DNA from: Cytobacillus sp. S13-E01
GTDB lineage: Bacteria > Bacillota > Bacilli > Bacillales > Bacillaceae_L
Reading direction: 5' to 3'
Length of the DNA stretch: 64,000 bases
NCBI RefSeq assembly: GCF_029193815.1
Contig: NZ_JARFVC010000005.1
Location: 97,541 to 161,540, forward strand
Position 1 is the stretch's first letter. Each line of letters opens with the position of its first letter. Shown in pieces: positions 8,444-19,068 of the stretch. Both the position numbers and the translations under genes were made by a program. Under the pieces are notes generated by a model. The model saw nothing but the letters and a program-made list of their open reading frames with translations, searched no databases and had not been told where the DNA came from.

Positions 8444-9238
8444 TTGCATGACATCAATGTGAAAATGGCTGAGATTAAGGAGCTAATAGAAGCAAAAGTT
8501 AGACATCCTTATATAAATCAATATATTAACACGCCAAAAATCGACGAGGACAAGCTTCTTCTTTTGTATTCTATTTTTAAAGAGTTGAAGCTACCACAGC
8601 ATCAGATTGAGAGTTATATTATAACGACGATGCTCGTTCAAATAGCCCTTGATACCCATGAAACAGTTTCAAACTCTTCTGTTTTGACGTTACCGAATAC
8701 TTTAAAAAATCATCAACTTACAGTTTTGGCTGGAACTTACTTTAGTGGTTTGTACTACTATCTTTTAGCGGATATTGATGACATTAATATGATTCGAACC
8801 CTAGCAGAGGCCATTAAAGATATTAATGAGCATAAGATAAGATACTATCAAAAAGATGCCGATCACTTTGACACTCTTATTAACACTGTCGAAATGATTG
8901 AAGTTTCTCTTTTTAGAAAAATAACGGAATTTTTCCATCTGCCAAAGTTGACTGAGCTTGCTACAAAAATGTTACTTTTAAAAAGGTTAGTGAGCGAAAG
9001 AGAGACATTTGCAAGTAAAGGCTACTCAATTTTATTTGACACCATGCGAAATCTGTTCTTTCCGGTATCTACTAATGTAGAAATGGTTGCAATGGGCATA
9101 GAGGAAGAAACCTATCTTCTTCAAATGATTGATAAATACATTGCTCATTTAAAACAACTTATTGAAAAATGTTTAGTATCAAATCAAACGGTTAATAAAC
9201 TCTTGGAAGTTCGTGTAAAGGAACTTCTTATTTCATAG
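8444..9238 (+). CDS. hepS: heptaprenyl diphosphate synthase component I
   Basis: Small subunit that pairs with HepT to make the C35 side chain of menaquinone-7. 264 residues. The stretches [20 protein letters not shown] and [17 protein letters not shown] match the family. It lacks the Asp-rich motifs, as expected for the non-catalytic subunit. TTG 8444 is chosen because AAGGGTGA lies five bases before it. It is the first gene of the hepS-menG-hepT cluster, 43 bases before menG. Confidence 0.93.
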   Translation: MHDINVKMAEIKELIEAKVRHPYINQYINTPKIDEDKLLLLYSIFKELKLPQHQIESYIITTMLVQIALDTHETVSNSSVLTLPNTLKNHQLTVLAGTYFSGLYYYLLADIDDINMIRTLAEAIKDINEHKIRYYQKDADHFDTLINTVEMIEVSLFRKITEFFHLPKLTELATKMLLLKRLVSERETFASKGYSILFDTMRNLFFPVSTNVEMVAMGIEEETYLLQMIDKYIAHLKQLIEKCLVSNQTVNKLLEVRVKELLIS

Positions 9239-9281
9239 TAAATTTATTATTCTGAAAAGATTGTGGAAGAAGGGTCAAAAA

Positions 9282-9998
9282 ATGAAGCAATCCAAAGAAG
9301 AACGAGTGCATAAGGTTTTTGAGAAAATCTCCGAGAATTACGACCAAATGAATTCTGTCATCAGTTTTCAACAACATAAAGCATGGCGTAAAGATACGAT
9401 GAAACGTATGGATGTCCAAAAAGGGGCTAAAGCATTAGATGTATGCTGTGGCACGGCAGATTGGACGATTGCGCTCGCTGATGCTGTCGGACCAACAGGC
9501 GAGGTATATGGACTGGATTTCAGTAAAAATATGCTTAAAATTGGCCAAGATAAAATTGAAACATTGCAAGTAAAACACGCTAAACTGATACACGGTAATG
9601 CAATGGGGCTTCCTTTTGAAGATAATACGTTTGATTATGTCACAATTGGTTTTGGATTAAGAAATGTACCTGATTATCTTCAAGTGTTAAAAGAAATGTA
9701 CCGTGTGGTTAAACCAGGTGGAAAAGTAGTGTGTTTAGAAACCTCCCAACCAACTTTAGTTGGTTTCAGGCAATTATACTTCTTTTATTTCCGCTTTGTT
9801 ATGCCGGTTTTTGGAAAACTATTTGCAAAAAGTTATGAGGAATATTCATGGCTTCAAGAATCTGCAAGAGACTTTCCAGGAATGAAAGAATTAGCTCAGA
9901 TGTTTGAAAAAGCAGGGTTGCGAAATGTTAAAGTTAAACCTTACACTGGTGGGGTTGCAGCAATGCACTTAGGAGTTAAAGACAAAAAAGATAAGTAG
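9282..9998 (+). CDS. menG: demethylmenaquinone methyltransferase
   Basis: S-adenosylmethionine-dependent methylation of demethylmenaquinone, the last step of menaquinone synthesis (UbiE family). 238 residues; the SAM motif LDVCCGTAD is at 52-60, followed by [15 protein letters not shown] and the [12 protein letters not shown] signature. ATG 9282 follows GGAAGAAGGG and matches B. subtilis MenG; an in-frame TTG 21 bases upstream lacks a ribosome site. It sits between the two heptaprenyl synthase subunits, so prenyl chain and quinone methylation are made together. Confidence 0.96.
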   Translation: MKQSKEERVHKVFEKISENYDQMNSVISFQQHKAWRKDTMKRMDVQKGAKALDVCCGTADWTIALADAVGPTGEVYGLDFSKNMLKIGQDKIETLQVKHAKLIHGNAMGLPFEDNTFDYVTIGFGLRNVPDYLQVLKEMYRVVKPGGKVVCLETSQPTLVGFRQLYFFYFRFVMPVFGKLFAKSYEEYSWLQESARDFPGMKELAQMFEKAGLRNVKVKPYTGGVAAMHLGVKDKKDK

Positions 9999-10061
9999 TT
10001 TAAAACTACTATGTTAACATGGCTACTACAAATTATGTCTACGTAAGTTAAGGTGAATCTC

Positions 10062-11024
10062 ATGAAATTGAAGATGATGTATTCCTTTTTGAATACGGAT
10101 ATAGCTATAATTGAAAAAGAGCTTGAGGCGACAATTCAAGCGGAGCACCCTCTACTTAGACAAGCAGGGTTGCATTTATTACAAGCGGGCGGAAAGAGAA
10201 TTCGCCCGGTATTTGTTTTGCTAGCTGGAAAATTTGGGGAGTATAATATTGATAATATCAAAAACGTTGCTGTGGCGCTAGAGTTAATTCACATGGCATC
10301 ACTTGTACATGATGATGTAATTGATGATGCCGATTTGAGAAGAGGTAAACCGACTATAAAAGCGAAGTGGAATAACAAAATCGCAATTTATACTGGTGAT
10401 TACATTTTTGCTCGTTCTTTAGAATTAATGACTAGAGTTGATCGAGTTGATGCACACAAAATATTATCACAAGCCCTTGTTGAACTAAATATTGGAGAAA
10501 TTGAACAAATAAAAGATAAATATGATTTTAACCAAAATCTACGCTGCTATTTACGTAGAATAAAAAGAAAAACTGCTTTGCTAATAGCTGTGAGTTGTCA
10601 ACTTGGTGCGATTGCATCCGATGTACCTAGTGAAGTACATCGGAAATTATATTTATTTGGCTACTACGTTGGTATGGCATTCCAAATAACAGACGACATC
10701 CTTGATTTTACAGCAACTGAACAACAACTTGGAAAACCTGCAGGAAGTGACCTACTCCAAGGGAATGTAACTCTTCCGGTATTATATGCATTACAAGATC
10801 CTGTATTAAGTCAAGAGATAATAAAGGTTTCAGAAACAACTACCCATGAAGAAATTCAACCTCTTATCAATCTAATAAAAAATTCAAGCGCTATTAAAAA
10901 GTCAACAGAAATCAGTAATAGATACCTAGATAAAGCATTCGATGTTCTAAGTGAACTTCCAGTGAACAGAGCTAGAAATACGCTTTATAATATAGCTAAA
11001 TTTATCGGCAAAAGGAAATTTTAA
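10062..11024 (+). CDS. hepT: heptaprenyl diphosphate synthase component II
   Basis: Catalytic subunit of the trans-prenyltransferase that extends farnesyl diphosphate to heptaprenyl diphosphate. 320 residues with both Asp-rich magnesium motifs: DDVID at 84-88 and DDILD at 211-215. GGKRIRP, the isopentenyl diphosphate site, is at 43-49. ATG 10062 is preferred over GTG 10053, which lies within the AAGGTGA ribosome site. Last gene of the menaquinone side-chain cluster. Confidence 0.96.
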   Translation: MKLKMMYSFLNTDIAIIEKELEATIQAEHPLLRQAGLHLLQAGGKRIRPVFVLLAGKFGEYNIDNIKNVAVALELIHMASLVHDDVIDDADLRRGKPTIKAKWNNKIAIYTGDYIFARSLELMTRVDRVDAHKILSQALVELNIGEIEQIKDKYDFNQNLRCYLRRIKRKTALLIAVSCQLGAIASDVPSEVHRKLYLFGYYVGMAFQITDDILDFTATEQQLGKPAGSDLLQGNVTLPVLYALQDPVLSQEIIKVSETTTHEEIQPLINLIKNSSAIKKSTEISNRYLDKAFDVLSELPVNRARNTLYNIAKFIGKRKF

Positions 11025-11051
11025 AGAATAATTATCTAGACAAACGTTGAT

Positions 11052-11086
11052 AACCGATCAAAATAGTGTTACTATTTTGATTGGTT
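11052..11086 (+). terminator. 15-bp hairpin between hepT and ndk
   Basis: AACCGATCAAAATAG and CTATTTTGATTGGTT pair fully with one G:T and a five-base loop. No clear T-run follows, so it may be a weak terminator, an mRNA stabiliser or a processing site. Confidence 0.55.
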
Positions 11087-11130
11087 GTTAATTAGACAAT
11101 CTTATACATATTTTAATGGGGTGGGTTATC

Positions 11131-11577
11131 ATGGAAAAAACTTTTTTAATGGTAAAACCTGATGGAGTACAACGTCAGTTAATCGGTGAAATTGTGGCTC
11201 GTTTTGAAAGAAAGGGCTTTCAATTAGTTGGAGCTAAACTAATGCAAATTACTCCAGAACTTGCTGAGCAACACTACGGCGAGCATAAAGAACGTCCATT
11301 CTTCGGTGGATTAGTAAGCTTCATTACATCTGGCCCAGTTTTTGCAATGGTATGGCAAGGTGAAAACGTTATCACAACTGCACGTACGATGATGGGGGCT
11401 ACAAACCCTAAAGATGCTGCACCAGGAACAATTCGTGGAGACTTCGGTTTAACAATCGATAAAAACGTGATTCACGGTTCGGATGCTTCTGAAAGCGCTG
11501 AGCGTGAAATTGGCTTATTCTTCAAAGAAGCTGAGCTTGTTGAATATACTCGACAAATTAATGAATGGATTTATTAA
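11131..11577 (+). CDS. ndk: nucleoside diphosphate kinase
   Basis: Transfers the gamma-phosphate of ATP to nucleoside diphosphates through a phosphohistidine. 148 residues; the active-site His115 is in [16 protein letters not shown] and the N-terminal [13 protein letters not shown] motif is intact. ATG 11131 follows GGGGTGGG by five bases and gives the standard MEKTF start; the longer frame from 11116 is rejected. It stands alone between a hairpin and a strong terminator. Confidence 0.97.
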   Translation: MEKTFLMVKPDGVQRQLIGEIVARFERKGFQLVGAKLMQITPELAEQHYGEHKERPFFGGLVSFITSGPVFAMVWQGENVITTARTMMGATNPKDAAPGTIRGDFGLTIDKNVIHGSDASESAEREIGLFFKEAELVEYTRQINEWIY

Positions 11578-11583
11578 GATCAA

Positions 11584-11617
11584 AAAGAACCAGCTAATTT
11601 TAGCTGGTTCTTTTTTA
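11584..11617 (+). terminator. terminator after ndk
   Basis: AAGAACCAGCTAA pairs with TTAGCTGGTTCTT, followed by a T-run. Confidence 0.93.
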
Positions 11618-11655
11618 AAGATAAGAAAGTATAAAAATTTGAACCTAGTTTTATT
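11616..11655 (+). repeat. modular interspersed repeat, copy C (5' module only)
   Basis: Contains the type-2 module AAAGATAAGAAAGTATAAAA and TTTGAACCTAGTTTTA, then departs from the family before the CTAGCTCC core. A solo 5' module. Confidence 0.7.
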
Positions 11656-11732
11656 TACTGTCTTTTACTACTCATTTTTCTCGAATTTGCGTTATACTGA
11701 ATGTATGTTTTTAAAAATTTGAATACCGTTAA

Positions 11733-12527
<795 letters not shown>

Positions 12528-12608
12528 TAGTTTTAGTGGAGTTCATCATAGGATGGATTCTTTTTGCCTATCCAAATTTCATACTATATTATATCATTAA
12601 GTAGGAGT

Positions 12609-12631
12609 AATCTTTTTTAAGATTATTTTTA
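12609..12631 (+). terminator. candidate terminator between cheR and aroC
   Basis: AATCTT and AAGATT pair around TTTT and are followed by ATTTTT. A short stem, so weak. Confidence 0.45.
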
Positions 12632-12717
12632 CAATTTATTAAATTCTCTTACTAATTTGTGTTTTGATATGATATATTGGTACATAATCGCTTTAAAGAG
12701 TTGAAGGGGGATTGTAG

Positions 12718-13890
12718 ATGAGATATTTAACAGCAGGAGAATCACATGGCCCACAATTAACAACCATTCTAGAAGGAGTACCCTCGGGTCTTGCTGTAAC
12801 AGCGCAACAGATAAACGAAGAATTAGCTAGAAGGCAAAAGGGACATGGTCGTGGTCGAAGAATGCAAATCGAAAAAGACCAAGTGCAAATAGTAAGTGGT
12901 GTTAGACATGGGAAATCATTAGGCTCGCCAATTACATTAATGGTTGAAAATCGTGATTGGAAGCATTGGACAAGCATAATGGGAATTGAGCCATTGGAAG
13001 ATGTTAAGGAGGAAGACGTAAAGCGACAAATTACTAGACCTCGTCCTGGACATGCCGACTTAAACGGTGCAATAAAATACGGTCATCGCGATATGCGTAA
13101 CGTTTTAGAGCGTTCGTCAGCTCGAGAGACAACTGTCCGTGTAGCCGCAGGAGCAGTTGCCAAGCAGCTCCTTTTAGAATTAGGAATTAAGGTTGCGGGG
13201 CATGTATTGGAAATTGGTGGAGTAAGAGCGAATGATCCTACATATAAAACAATTGAGGAACTACAGGTTATAACAGAACAGTCACCAGTCAGATGCTATG
13301 ATGTTAAAGCTGAGAAGGAAATGATGGCGCAAATAGATCTTGCGAAAGAGAATGGTGATTCAATCGGTGGTATAGTCGAGGTTATCGTTTGTGGAATGCC
13401 GGCTGGAGTTGGAAGCTATGTTCACTATGATCGTAAGCTAGATGCAAAAATTGCCGCGGCAATGATAAGTATTAATGCTTTTAAAGGCGTCGAATTTGGC
13501 ATAGGTTTTGATGCTGCACGTAAACCTGGAAGTGAAGTTCATGATGAGATTATTTGGGACAAAGAAAATGGGTATACCCGCAGAACAAATAATTTAGGTG
13601 GTTTTGAAGGCGGAATGACAACAGGAATGCCTATTGTCGTTAGAGGAGTAATGAAGCCGATTCCAACCCTCTATAAACCACTCAAAAGTGTTGATATCGA
13701 AAGTAAGGAACCATTTGCAGCAAGTATTGAACGTTCAGATAGTTGTGCGGTACCAGCAGCTAGTGTTGTTGCCGAGGCGGTTGTTGCTTGGGAAATTGCT
13801 GCTGCAATTGTAAGTCAATTTGGTCAAGATCGAATGGAGCTAATTAAAGATAACATTATGAAAATGAAGGAATATTCGAGGGACTTCTAA
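12718..13890 (+). CDS. aroC: chorismate synthase
   Basis: Last step of the shikimate pathway: converts 5-enolpyruvylshikimate 3-phosphate to chorismate with reduced FMN. 390 residues, exactly the B. subtilis length. Signature GESHGP is at 7-12, [16 protein letters not shown] follows, and the second conserved block [16 protein letters not shown] is present. GAAGGGGGA precedes the ATG. Its stop codon overlaps the aroB start (TAATG), so the two are translationally coupled. It opens the aromatic supra-operon. Confidence 0.98.
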   Translation: MRYLTAGESHGPQLTTILEGVPSGLAVTAQQINEELARRQKGHGRGRRMQIEKDQVQIVSGVRHGKSLGSPITLMVENRDWKHWTSIMGIEPLEDVKEEDVKRQITRPRPGHADLNGAIKYGHRDMRNVLERSSARETTVRVAAGAVAKQLLLELGIKVAGHVLEIGGVRANDPTYKTIEELQVITEQSPVRCYDVKAEKEMMAQIDLAKENGDSIGGIVEVIVCGMPAGVGSYVHYDRKLDAKIAAAMISINAFKGVEFGIGFDAARKPGSEVHDEIIWDKENGYTRRTNNLGGFEGGMTTGMPIVVRGVMKPIPTLYKPLKSVDIESKEPFAASIERSDSCAVPAASVVAEAVVAWEIAAAIVSQFGQDRMELIKDNIMKMKEYSRDF

Positions 13891-14963
13891 TGGCGGCTAT
13901 TAATATTACGACTGATTCGAAACAGTACCCTTTATATATAGGTAGTGGAATAATTTCGGAATTACCAAAGGTATTACAACAACTTACTAATCCTATTTCG
14001 AAGATATTGATTATTACGGATAACGTCGTGGCACCATTATACTTAGAAAAAGTGGTTTCGGTCTTAGCTAGGGATTACGCTACCGACAAGTTTATTATTT
14101 CACACGGTGAAACAGCAAAAAATATTGATACTTACTATGAGTGCCATACATGTGCATTAACGAATGGGCTTGATCGTTCTTCTTTAATCTTAGCTCTAGG
14201 AGGCGGTGTCGTTGGGGATGTAGCAGGGTTTGTTGCTGCAACTTACCAACGGGGTATACCATTTATCCAAATTCCAACAACTCTTTTGGCGCATGATAGT
14301 GCTGTAGGCGGGAAAGTTGCTATTAACCATTCTTTGGGGAAGAACATGATTGGTGCTTTTCATCAACCAGAAGCAGTTGTTTATGACACTGATTTTTTAG
14401 AAACTTTACCCAAAAAGGAGCTCTTATCAGGATTTGCTGAAGTCATAAAGGAAGCAATCATTTGGGATAAGGACTTTTATAAATGGATTAAAGAAAATAT
14501 TATGACTTTTTCAGATTTAAATGGCGATCAGCTTCAATATGCCATTCAAAAAGGCATAGCAGTTAAGGCTGAAATTGTTTCAAAGGATGAACGTGAAAAC
14601 GGTATCCGTGCCTTTTTGAATTTTGGCCATACACTTGGCCATGCAATAGAGACAGAATTGGGATATGGGGAAATTACTCACGGTGAGGCAGTCCTAATTG
14701 GTATGTTATATGCCATAAAAGTTAGTGAGCAATATTTTGAAAAAAATTTAAACTACCAAGAATATGTAGATTGGTTTAAGAAATACGGTTATGCAACCAC
14801 AATTCCAGCTGGACTAGATCCTAACAAGTTACTACTACGTATGAAAAAAGATAAAAAATCTACTGCTGGTAACATAAGAATGGTTCTTTTAAAAGAAGTT
14901 GGGCTTGTTGAAGTACATGAAGTGAATGATGAGTTACTGTATACACTACTTAAAAGTGAATAA
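13890..14963 (+). CDS. aroB: 3-dehydroquinate synthase
   Basis: Second step of the shikimate pathway: cyclises DAHP to 3-dehydroquinate with NAD and zinc. 357 residues. NAD loop GGGVVGD is at about 104-110, then [15 protein letters not shown], and the zinc ligands lie in GFAEVIKEA and [13 protein letters not shown] 13890 shares its A with the aroC stop codon. Placement aroC-aroB-aroH is as in B. subtilis. Confidence 0.98.
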   Translation: MAAINITTDSKQYPLYIGSGIISELPKVLQQLTNPISKILIITDNVVAPLYLEKVVSVLARDYATDKFIISHGETAKNIDTYYECHTCALTNGLDRSSLILALGGGVVGDVAGFVAATYQRGIPFIQIPTTLLAHDSAVGGKVAINHSLGKNMIGAFHQPEAVVYDTDFLETLPKKELLSGFAEVIKEAIIWDKDFYKWIKENIMTFSDLNGDQLQYAIQKGIAVKAEIVSKDERENGIRAFLNFGHTLGHAIETELGYGEITHGEAVLIGMLYAIKVSEQYFEKNLNYQEYVDWFKKYGYATTIPAGLDPNKLLLRMKKDKKSTAGNIRMVLLKEVGLVEVHEVNDELLYTLLKSE

Positions 14964-14974
14964 GGAGGAGTTAC

Positions 14975-15343
14975 ATGGTTCGCGGAGTAAGAGGAGCAAT
15001 TACAGTTAAGGAAAATGAATTAAATGAAATTATTGCCGCAACAGAGTTTCTCCTTCAAGAAATGATAAAGGCAAATAATATTAATCCCAAGGACGTGGCA
15101 CAAGTATTAATATCCGTTACAGAGGACATTGATGCGGGATTCCCTGCTGCAGCACTTAGACGTATTGATGGCTGGAGCTTTGTACCTGTAATGTGTATGA
15201 GAGAAATACCTGTACCAGGCTCTTTGGCTAAATGTATTCGAGTCATGTTGACGGTCAATACAAAGGTTACACAAGAAAATATTTTTCATGTGTACCTAGA
15301 GGATGCGATACAACTAAGGCCTGATCTCGTTGAGAAGAATTGA
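14975..15343 (+). CDS. aroH: chorismate mutase, AroH type
   Basis: Rearranges chorismate to prephenate, the branch toward phenylalanine and tyrosine. 122 residues, the small trimeric monofunctional class. MVRGVRGAITV at the start carries the active-site arginine, and CIRVMLTVNT and HVYLEDAIQLRPDL are typical. AAGGAGGAG precedes the ATG. The gene ends before the trp promoter and leader, so trp genes can be controlled separately from the aro genes. Confidence 0.96.
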   Translation: MVRGVRGAITVKENELNEIIAATEFLLQEMIKANNINPKDVAQVLISVTEDIDAGFPAAALRRIDGWSFVPVMCMREIPVPGSLAKCIRVMLTVNTKVTQENIFHVYLEDAIQLRPDLVEKN

Positions 15344-15430
15344 ATCTTCTCGTATTTTGGCTGCTTGTGCTAGGGAACAAAGACTGAAATGGTCTTATGC
15401 CCCTATAATAAATTAACGAACAGTAAATCG

Positions 15431-15460
15431 TTGACAAATAATCAAGAAATGTAATAACAT
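15431..15460 (+). promoter_or_regulatory. trp operon promoter candidate
   Basis: TTGACA (15431-15436) is a perfect -35 element; TAACAT (15455-15460) follows after 18 bases. This places the start of the trp transcript about 300 bases before trpE, leaving room for the attenuation region. Confidence 0.65.
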
Positions 15461-15511
15461 TAGAAATAGTAAGATTCTTTAGTTGAGTTAAGAGAACTAT
15501 GAGATTGGCAA

Positions 15512-15571
15512 GAGTGCCATTCTATAGCTAGGGTAGATGAGAGTGAGTGAGTTTAGTTGAGGTTAGCTGAG
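15512..15571 (+). promoter_or_regulatory. TRAP binding site and antiterminator in the trp leader
   Basis: Evenly spaced GAG/TAG triplets begin at 15512, 15525, 15529, 15534, 15539, 15545, 15549, 15554, 15559, 15564 and 15569: eleven in all, mostly 4 or 5 bases start to start. This matches the eleven-subunit TRAP ring. GGGTAG (15531-15536) can pair with CTACCC (15592-15597) and AGTTGA (15555-15560) with TCAACT (15586-15591), giving a nested antiterminator. TRAP on the triplets would break it and free the downstream terminator. Confidence 0.92.
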
Positions 15572-15593
15572 AAAGATTAATCATATCAACTCT

Positions 15594-15627
15594 ACCCCAA
15601 TGACGTTTATTTGTCTTGGGGTTTTTT
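15594..15627 (+). terminator. trp leader attenuator (terminator)
   Basis: ACCCCAA-TGAC pairs with GTC-TTGGGGT and is followed by six T. Its 5' arm overlaps the 3' arm of the antiterminator by four bases, so the two structures exclude each other. Confidence 0.92.
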
Positions 15628-15695
15628 AATATCATTATGGTATTAAAACTTAAGTTGATCATTTTTTTATAGCTTTTATTAACCCCCTCCTAAAT

Positions 15696-15760
15696 CCTCA
15701 TTCTCCATAAGACAGTTAGTGTAGCGAATATTACACAACTTAAAAATATGGAGGAGTGAG
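15696..15760 (+). promoter_or_regulatory. hairpin that can hide the trpE ribosome site
   Basis: CCTCATTCTCCAT (15696-15708) is nearly complementary to ATGGAGGAGTGAG (15748-15760), which contains the trpE Shine-Dalgarno sequence four bases before the ATG. In B. subtilis TRAP binding promotes such a structure and lowers trpE translation; the same role is inferred here. Confidence 0.65.
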
Positions 15761-15763
15761 CAC

Positions 15764-17284
15764 ATGAGTACAGAAGATTTATCCTCATTTCTGTCAAATT
15801 GCAACGAATACAAAACAATTCCGATTGTCAAAACAATTGTTGGTGACACGCTGACACCAATACAAATTTTCCAAAACCTAGAACAAGAAGCGTCCTTTAT
15901 TTTAGAGAGCAAGGATGAACAATCATTATGGTCACACTATTCTTTCATAGGCCTTAGTCCATTTTTGTTTGTCGATGAAATAAATGGTGAATTTATCATA
16001 AAGAATGGCAATCAACAAAAAATCGCCAAAAAGAGTACCCTTAAAAAAGCGTTCGCTTGGATTCAGGAACATTTAGCGGTTATGGATGTTGATTTACCCA
16101 TCCCATTTACTGGGGGAGCTGTTGGTTATATTGGTTATGATGCAATATCAACCTTTGAAAAAGTAAATGAACATCAAAACAATGATATGAACATCAAACG
16201 ATATCACTTCTTCTTTTGTGAAACACTATTAGCCTTTAATCATCATAAAAAAGAACTTTCAATCATTCATTACATTAGTTTAAATGGCGATGAAGACACT
16301 AGATGTAAAAAGGCAGTTTTTGAGCATGCATTAGCAAAAATAAATATTTATCTTACTAAGATTTTGCAAAATAATAAACATCAAGAACTTGTTCCACTAC
16401 ACAATATGAAAGCGGAAGTTAGCTTTGATGATATTAAATCAAACTATGAAAAAGAAATGTTTATCCGAGATGTAACTAAAATTAAAGATTATATAGCTGC
16501 TGGTGATATTTTTCAGGCAGTGCTTTCACAACGGTTTGAGGTTCCTGTGAGTATAAGTGGATTTGAATTATACCGAGTCTTGCGGATGGTAAATCCATCA
16601 CCATATCTATTTTATATAAAAAGCGATGACGTTGAAATTATCGGTAGTTCTCCAGAAAGGCTAATCAACATTCAAGAAGATCATTTAGAGATTCATCCAA
16701 TTGCAGGCACAAGACGCAGAGGGCGTACGCCTGAAGAGGATGAGTTATTGGCGCAGGAGCTTTTACATGATGAAAAAGAAAAGGCTGAACATTATATGTT
16801 GGTTGATCTAGCAAGAAATGATATTGGTAGAGTGTCGAAATTTGGAACGGTGAACACACCGGTACTAATGGAGTTAGGGCGATTCTCCCATGTTATGCAT
16901 CTTATTTCAAAGGTTACAGGTGTTATTTCCGAAACTGTCGACCCAATTGATGCATTACTGGCAGCTTTTCCAGCTGGAACTGTATCGGGTGCTCCCAAGA
17001 TACGAGCAATGCAAATATTATCTGAGCTTGAACCAACTGCAAGGAATTTATATGCTGGAACGATTGCTTATATAGGATTTGATGGGAATATTGATTCATG
17101 TATAACTATTCGAACAATCGTATTAAAAGATGGTGTCGGTTTTATACAGGCGGGTGCTGGAATTGTTGCTGATTCCGTACCAGAGCTTGAATGGAAAGAA
17201 ACACTCAATAAAGCTAGCGCCTTAATTAAAACTATAGAGCTGGCGCATAAGATGTTTGCAGGTAAGGAGGGTCAATATGTTTAA
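15764..17284 (+). CDS. trpE: anthranilate synthase component I
   Basis: Converts chorismate plus ammonia or glutamine nitrogen to anthranilate. 506 residues. The feedback tryptophan site includes ILESKDEQSLWSHYSFIG near residue 45; the catalytic domain has HPIAGTRRRGRTPEEDE, LVDLARND and AFPAGTVSGAPKIRAM. The glutamine amidotransferase partner TrpG is absent from this operon, as in B. subtilis where it belongs to the folate operon. First gene of the TRAP-regulated trp genes; trpD overlaps its end by eight bases. Confidence 0.98.
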   Translation: MSTEDLSSFLSNCNEYKTIPIVKTIVGDTLTPIQIFQNLEQEASFILESKDEQSLWSHYSFIGLSPFLFVDEINGEFIIKNGNQQKIAKKSTLKKAFAWIQEHLAVMDVDLPIPFTGGAVGYIGYDAISTFEKVNEHQNNDMNIKRYHFFFCETLLAFNHHKKELSIIHYISLNGDEDTRCKKAVFEHALAKINIYLTKILQNNKHQELVPLHNMKAEVSFDDIKSNYEKEMFIRDVTKIKDYIAAGDIFQAVLSQRFEVPVSISGFELYRVLRMVNPSPYLFYIKSDDVEIIGSSPERLINIQEDHLEIHPIAGTRRRGRTPEEDELLAQELLHDEKEKAEHYMLVDLARNDIGRVSKFGTVNTPVLMELGRFSHVMHLISKVTGVISETVDPIDALLAAFPAGTVSGAPKIRAMQILSELEPTARNLYAGTIAYIGFDGNIDSCITIRTIVLKDGVGFIQAGAGIVADSVPELEWKETLNKASALIKTIELAHKMFAGKEGQYV

Positions 17285-18302
17285 AGAATTATTAAATAAA
17301 TGTATTAACGGGAATGTTTTGACCGAATCAGAGGCCAATGCGGTTATGGATGAAATAATGAGTGGAAGAGCCACACCTAGTCAAATTGCAAGCCTCCTCT
17401 CGATTTTACGTTTTAGAGGAGAAACTATTGATGAAATGACTGGATTTGCAAGGGCTATGCGGTCCCATATGATGGCATTAGAGTCTTACGATGATCAAGT
17501 AATCGATACATGTGGTACTGGAGGAGATGGATCTTCAACCTTTAATATATCAACCGCTACAGCTATTGTTGTTTCTTCTTTAGGAGTAAAAGTTGCAAAA
17601 CATGGAAATCGAGCTGTCTCTTCAAAAAGTGGAAGCGCGGATGTACTTGAGTACTTAGGCATCGAAATCCAAGCTAGCCCAGAAGAAGCTAAGAGGGCAA
17701 TGCGAGAAAGAGGAATGAGCTTTTTGTTCGCTCCGTTTTATCATTCAGCAATGAAGCATGCTGTTATACCTAGAACTGAGATTGGATTTAGAACTGTCTT
17801 TAATTTGTTAGGCCCATTAGCTAATCCAGCCCGTTGTAAAAAGCAGGTTATCGGCGTATACTCACCTGATTATGCAGAAAAAATGGCATATACATTGCGG
17901 AATTTAGGATCTGAGCATGTTCTTTTCGTAACAGGTAGGGATGGGCTTGATGAATTCAGCATTAGTTGTGAAACAGATGTAGTAGAACTGAAAAATGGCG
18001 AAATTAAGAAATTTGTGATCACACCTGAGGACGTTGGATTAGTAAGAGGAAATATCAAGGATATTCAAGTCAGCTCTGTAACAGCAAGTGCTTTGTTGCT
18101 AGAACAAGTCTTAAATGGGGAAGGAAATCACAGTGCCACAGATATCGTTTTATTTAACGCTGGTGCTGCTTTATATGTAGCAGGTAAAACAAATTCTATA
18201 TCTGAAGGAGTCAAGACGGCTAGGGAAGCATTGCAAAAAGGAGTAGTACAGAGTCATTTTAAAAAATTACGCAGTAAAAAGGAGACTCGGTATGCTAGGT
18301 AA
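17277..18302 (+). CDS. trpD: anthranilate phosphoribosyltransferase
   Basis: Joins anthranilate to phosphoribosyl diphosphate. 341 residues with the PRPP loop GTGGDGSSTFNIST and the KHGNRAVSSKSGSADVLE segment. ATG 17277 follows AAGGAGG by six bases; an upstream in-frame ATG at 17256 lies inside trpE without a ribosome site. It overlaps trpE by 8 bases and trpC by 11, so translation of the block is coupled. Confidence 0.97.
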   Translation: MFKELLNKCINGNVLTESEANAVMDEIMSGRATPSQIASLLSILRFRGETIDEMTGFARAMRSHMMALESYDDQVIDTCGTGGDGSSTFNISTATAIVVSSLGVKVAKHGNRAVSSKSGSADVLEYLGIEIQASPEEAKRAMRERGMSFLFAPFYHSAMKHAVIPRTEIGFRTVFNLLGPLANPARCKKQVIGVYSPDYAEKMAYTLRNLGSEHVLFVTGRDGLDEFSISCETDVVELKNGEIKKFVITPEDVGLVRGNIKDIQVSSVTASALLLEQVLNGEGNHSATDIVLFNAGAALYVAGKTNSISEGVKTAREALQKGVVQSHFKKLRSKKETRYAR

Positions 18303-19068
18303 AATAATTCAATCAAAGTACAAAGAAGTGAAGGAGATTGTTCTACCTGATTTTTTAGAAGTTAAGAGAAAGTCCTTATATGAAGCACTTATCAACCCTA
18401 ATAGGAATATTGGCTTAATTGCAGAAATCAAAAAGGCATCACCATCCAAAGGCGTCATTAGAGAAGAATTTTATCCTCTTGAAATAGCTAAAGAATATGA
18501 AAATGTAGGGGTAGACGCTATCTCTGTTTTAACTGATAAAGAGTATTTTCAAGGATCAATCGACTACCTTAAGCAAGTGAAGAGTGAAGTGGATGTTCCA
18601 GTACTAAGAAAAGACTTTATTGTCGATCCCATCCAAATTGAAGAAAGTGTAAGGATAGGTGCAGATGCCATCCTGTTAATTGGAGAGGTCTTATCAATTA
18701 GCCAGCTATATGAATTTTACTTAGAAGCATATGAGTTGGGTCTAGAATGTCTGGTTGAAGTGCATTCCTATGACGCCTTAGAGAAAGTCTTAGCTAAATT
18801 TGAGCCACAAATAATAGGTGTGAATAATCGAGACCTAAAAACCTTTGCAACGTCTATTCAACATACTAACGAAATAGCACATCATATTCCAGTTGATAGC
18901 TTGTTAGTAAGTGAGAGTGGTATTCACACAAATAATGATCTAAGGAAGGTACAAGAATACGGAGCTAATGCAGTATTGGTCGGGGAAGCGTTTATGAAGG
19001 CAGAGAAGCCTAGTGAGGGCATTAAGCAAATGTTTGGAGAAGATCGACATGACCGGATTACTACTTAA
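18292..19068 (+). CDS. trpC: indole-3-glycerol phosphate synthase
   Basis: Closes the indole ring from carboxyphenylaminodeoxyribulose phosphate. 258 residues, TIM barrel. EIKKASPSKGVI carries the catalytic lysine, followed by ISVLTDKEYFQGS, PVLRKDFI and ESGI. AAGGAG precedes the ATG inside trpD. It is a separate gene from trpF, as in Bacillus. Confidence 0.97.
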   Translation: MLGKIIQSKYKEVKEIVLPDFLEVKRKSLYEALINPNRNIGLIAEIKKASPSKGVIREEFYPLEIAKEYENVGVDAISVLTDKEYFQGSIDYLKQVKSEVDVPVLRKDFIVDPIQIEESVRIGADAILLIGEVLSISQLYEFYLEAYELGLECLVEVHSYDALEKVLAKFEPQIIGVNNRDLKTFATSIQHTNEIAHHIPVDSLLVSESGIHTNNDLRKVQEYGANAVLVGEAFMKAEKPSEGIKQMFGEDRHDRITT

